Source: an uncultured Mediterranea sp.
Lineage (GTDB): Bacteria > Bacteroidota > Bacteroidia > Bacteroidales > Bacteroidaceae
Direction: 5' to 3'
Length of the DNA: 6,958 nucleotides
Assembly: GCA_946007445.1 (NCBI GenBank)
Contig: CAMGAL010000117.1
Span: 1-6,958, forward strand
Each line of letters begins with the position of its first letter. Within the stretch, counting starts at the first letter, position 1. A program made the translations under genes and the position numbers. Below the pieces are notes generated by a model. It did no database searches and was not told where the DNA came from. It saw only the letters and a program-made list of their open reading frames with translations. Positions 6,559 through 6,958 of the stretch are shown here, one piece after another.

Positions 6559-6958
6559 AACACTAACGTTAGTTTCCACCAGAAGGACACGTTGAGGAGG
6601 TTCTTTGAGAGGATTGAACGGAAAGGGTTGACCGTCAATCGTTTCATGGCAGATAGCGGATCCTGCTCAGAGGAAATTGTGGAAGAGGTCGGAAAGCATT
6701 GCAAGACTTTCTATATCCGCGCCAACCGACGACAAACCGAGAGCCGTCAAGCTCGCTTGAATGGCCGAGGTGCGAAGGAGGAAGGCGAAGCCAACCGCTG
6801 CGCTTCGCTCAACGATGATATCTTTGCGCTCAGAGGGTGGAAGAAGGAGGAATTGGGTGGCATTGAGTTTGAACTGAACTCCATTCTTGCCAGAGAAATG
6901 GAGAGGGAAGGCATACCGTCTTGTGATTCAAAGGCAGAGGCGGATGGATGGTGAGCTT
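6559..6958 (+). pseudogene. IS1380-like transposase fragment, truncated and frameshifted
   Basis: The frame from 6559 reads NTNVSFHQKDTLRRFFERIE, then FMADSGSCSEEIVEEVGKHC, FYIRANR and DDIFALRGWKKEELGGIEFE, recognised from memory as the central part of Bacteroides IS1380-type (DDE) transposases. The Asp in MADSGS (codon 6652-6654) is the likely second catalytic Asp. A stop at 6550-6552 lies just upstream and the N-terminal third is absent. Near 6889-6895 the frame shifts by one base: the original frame gives AREMERE and ends at a nearby stop, while the next frame gives EKWRGKAYRLVIQRQRRMDG, the expected continuation, which runs off the window. One extra base near 6892 explains this. There is also a 69-bp in-frame insertion (see 6721-6797). 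Full family members are about 430 residues. This copy cannot make a transposase as written. Confidence 0.75.
6721..6797 (+). mobile_element. 69-bp in-frame insertion with 8-bp direct repeats inside the transposase remnant
   Basis: GCCAACCG occurs at 6721-6728 and again at 6790-6797, exactly 69 bp apart. Removing one repeat plus the 61 bp between restores the expected FYIRANR-CASLNDDIF junction of the transposase. The insert encodes 23 residues (RQTESRQARLNGRGAKEEGE plus ANR) without a stop. It contains a TCAAGC/GCTTGA palindrome at 6747-6752/6755-6760, extended by bulged pairing of GCCG (6743-6746) with 6762-6765. The direct repeats look like a target-site duplication, and the palindromic core recalls the small elements that insert within genes in Rickettsia. 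Slippage or unequal exchange is the alternative. Confidence 0.55.

Noticed and set aside
6892..6898. Programmed frameshift of an active transposase at AGAGAAA
   Set aside because: There is no typical slippery heptamer, the 5' third of the gene is missing and an insertion is present, so decay is the simpler reading.

Overview
The window reads as chromosomal DNA of a Bacteroidales member (Bacteroides/Prevotella-like). The evidence is a TonB-dependent receptor with an N-terminal carboxypeptidase-regulatory-like domain, a surface-type lipoprotein whose anchor Cys is followed by SSDDD, a Bacteroides-type -7 promoter box (TAnnTTTG), and a remnant of an IS1380-like transposase of the kind I remember from Bacteroides. 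The genus cannot be fixed from the sequence alone.

Layout. (1) 2-727, plus strand: the 3' part of a YitT-family membrane protein gene, cut by the window edge. (2) 728-1448: no gene. This stretch holds short hairpins, the first copy of a 208-bp structured repeat (840-1047), more hairpins, and a likely terminator (1332-1361) for the minus-strand operon. (3) 5832-1449, minus strand: a two-gene operon, first a TonB-dependent receptor and, 40 nt later, a 518-residue right-handed beta-helix-like lipoprotein. A promoter box sits at 5857-5864. The receptor frame is open for 928 codons except for two in-frame TAG codons 11 codons apart (4312-4314 and 4279-4281). It is therefore either a very young pseudogene, an amber-readthrough gene, or a sequence error. 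(4) 5865-6558: no gene. It contains the AT-rich promoter region, a hairpin, the second 208-bp repeat copy (6058-6265, same orientation as the first) and a giant imperfect palindrome of about 200 bp (6270-6471). (5) 6559-6958, plus strand: a 5'-truncated, frameshifted piece of an IS1380-like transposase. It carries an in-frame 69-bp insertion flanked by 8-bp direct repeats.

How it fits together. The intact form of the operon would be an outer-membrane import pair: a TonB-driven barrel plus a surface beta-helix lipoprotein instead of the usual SusD-type partner. The substrate is unknown. The whole operon lies between two direct copies of the same folded 208-bp element, inside a region full of palindromes and a dead transposase. 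The most interesting signals are the repeat-bounded cassette, the branched fold of the repeat, the double-amber receptor, the giant palindrome and the small coding-sequence insertion.
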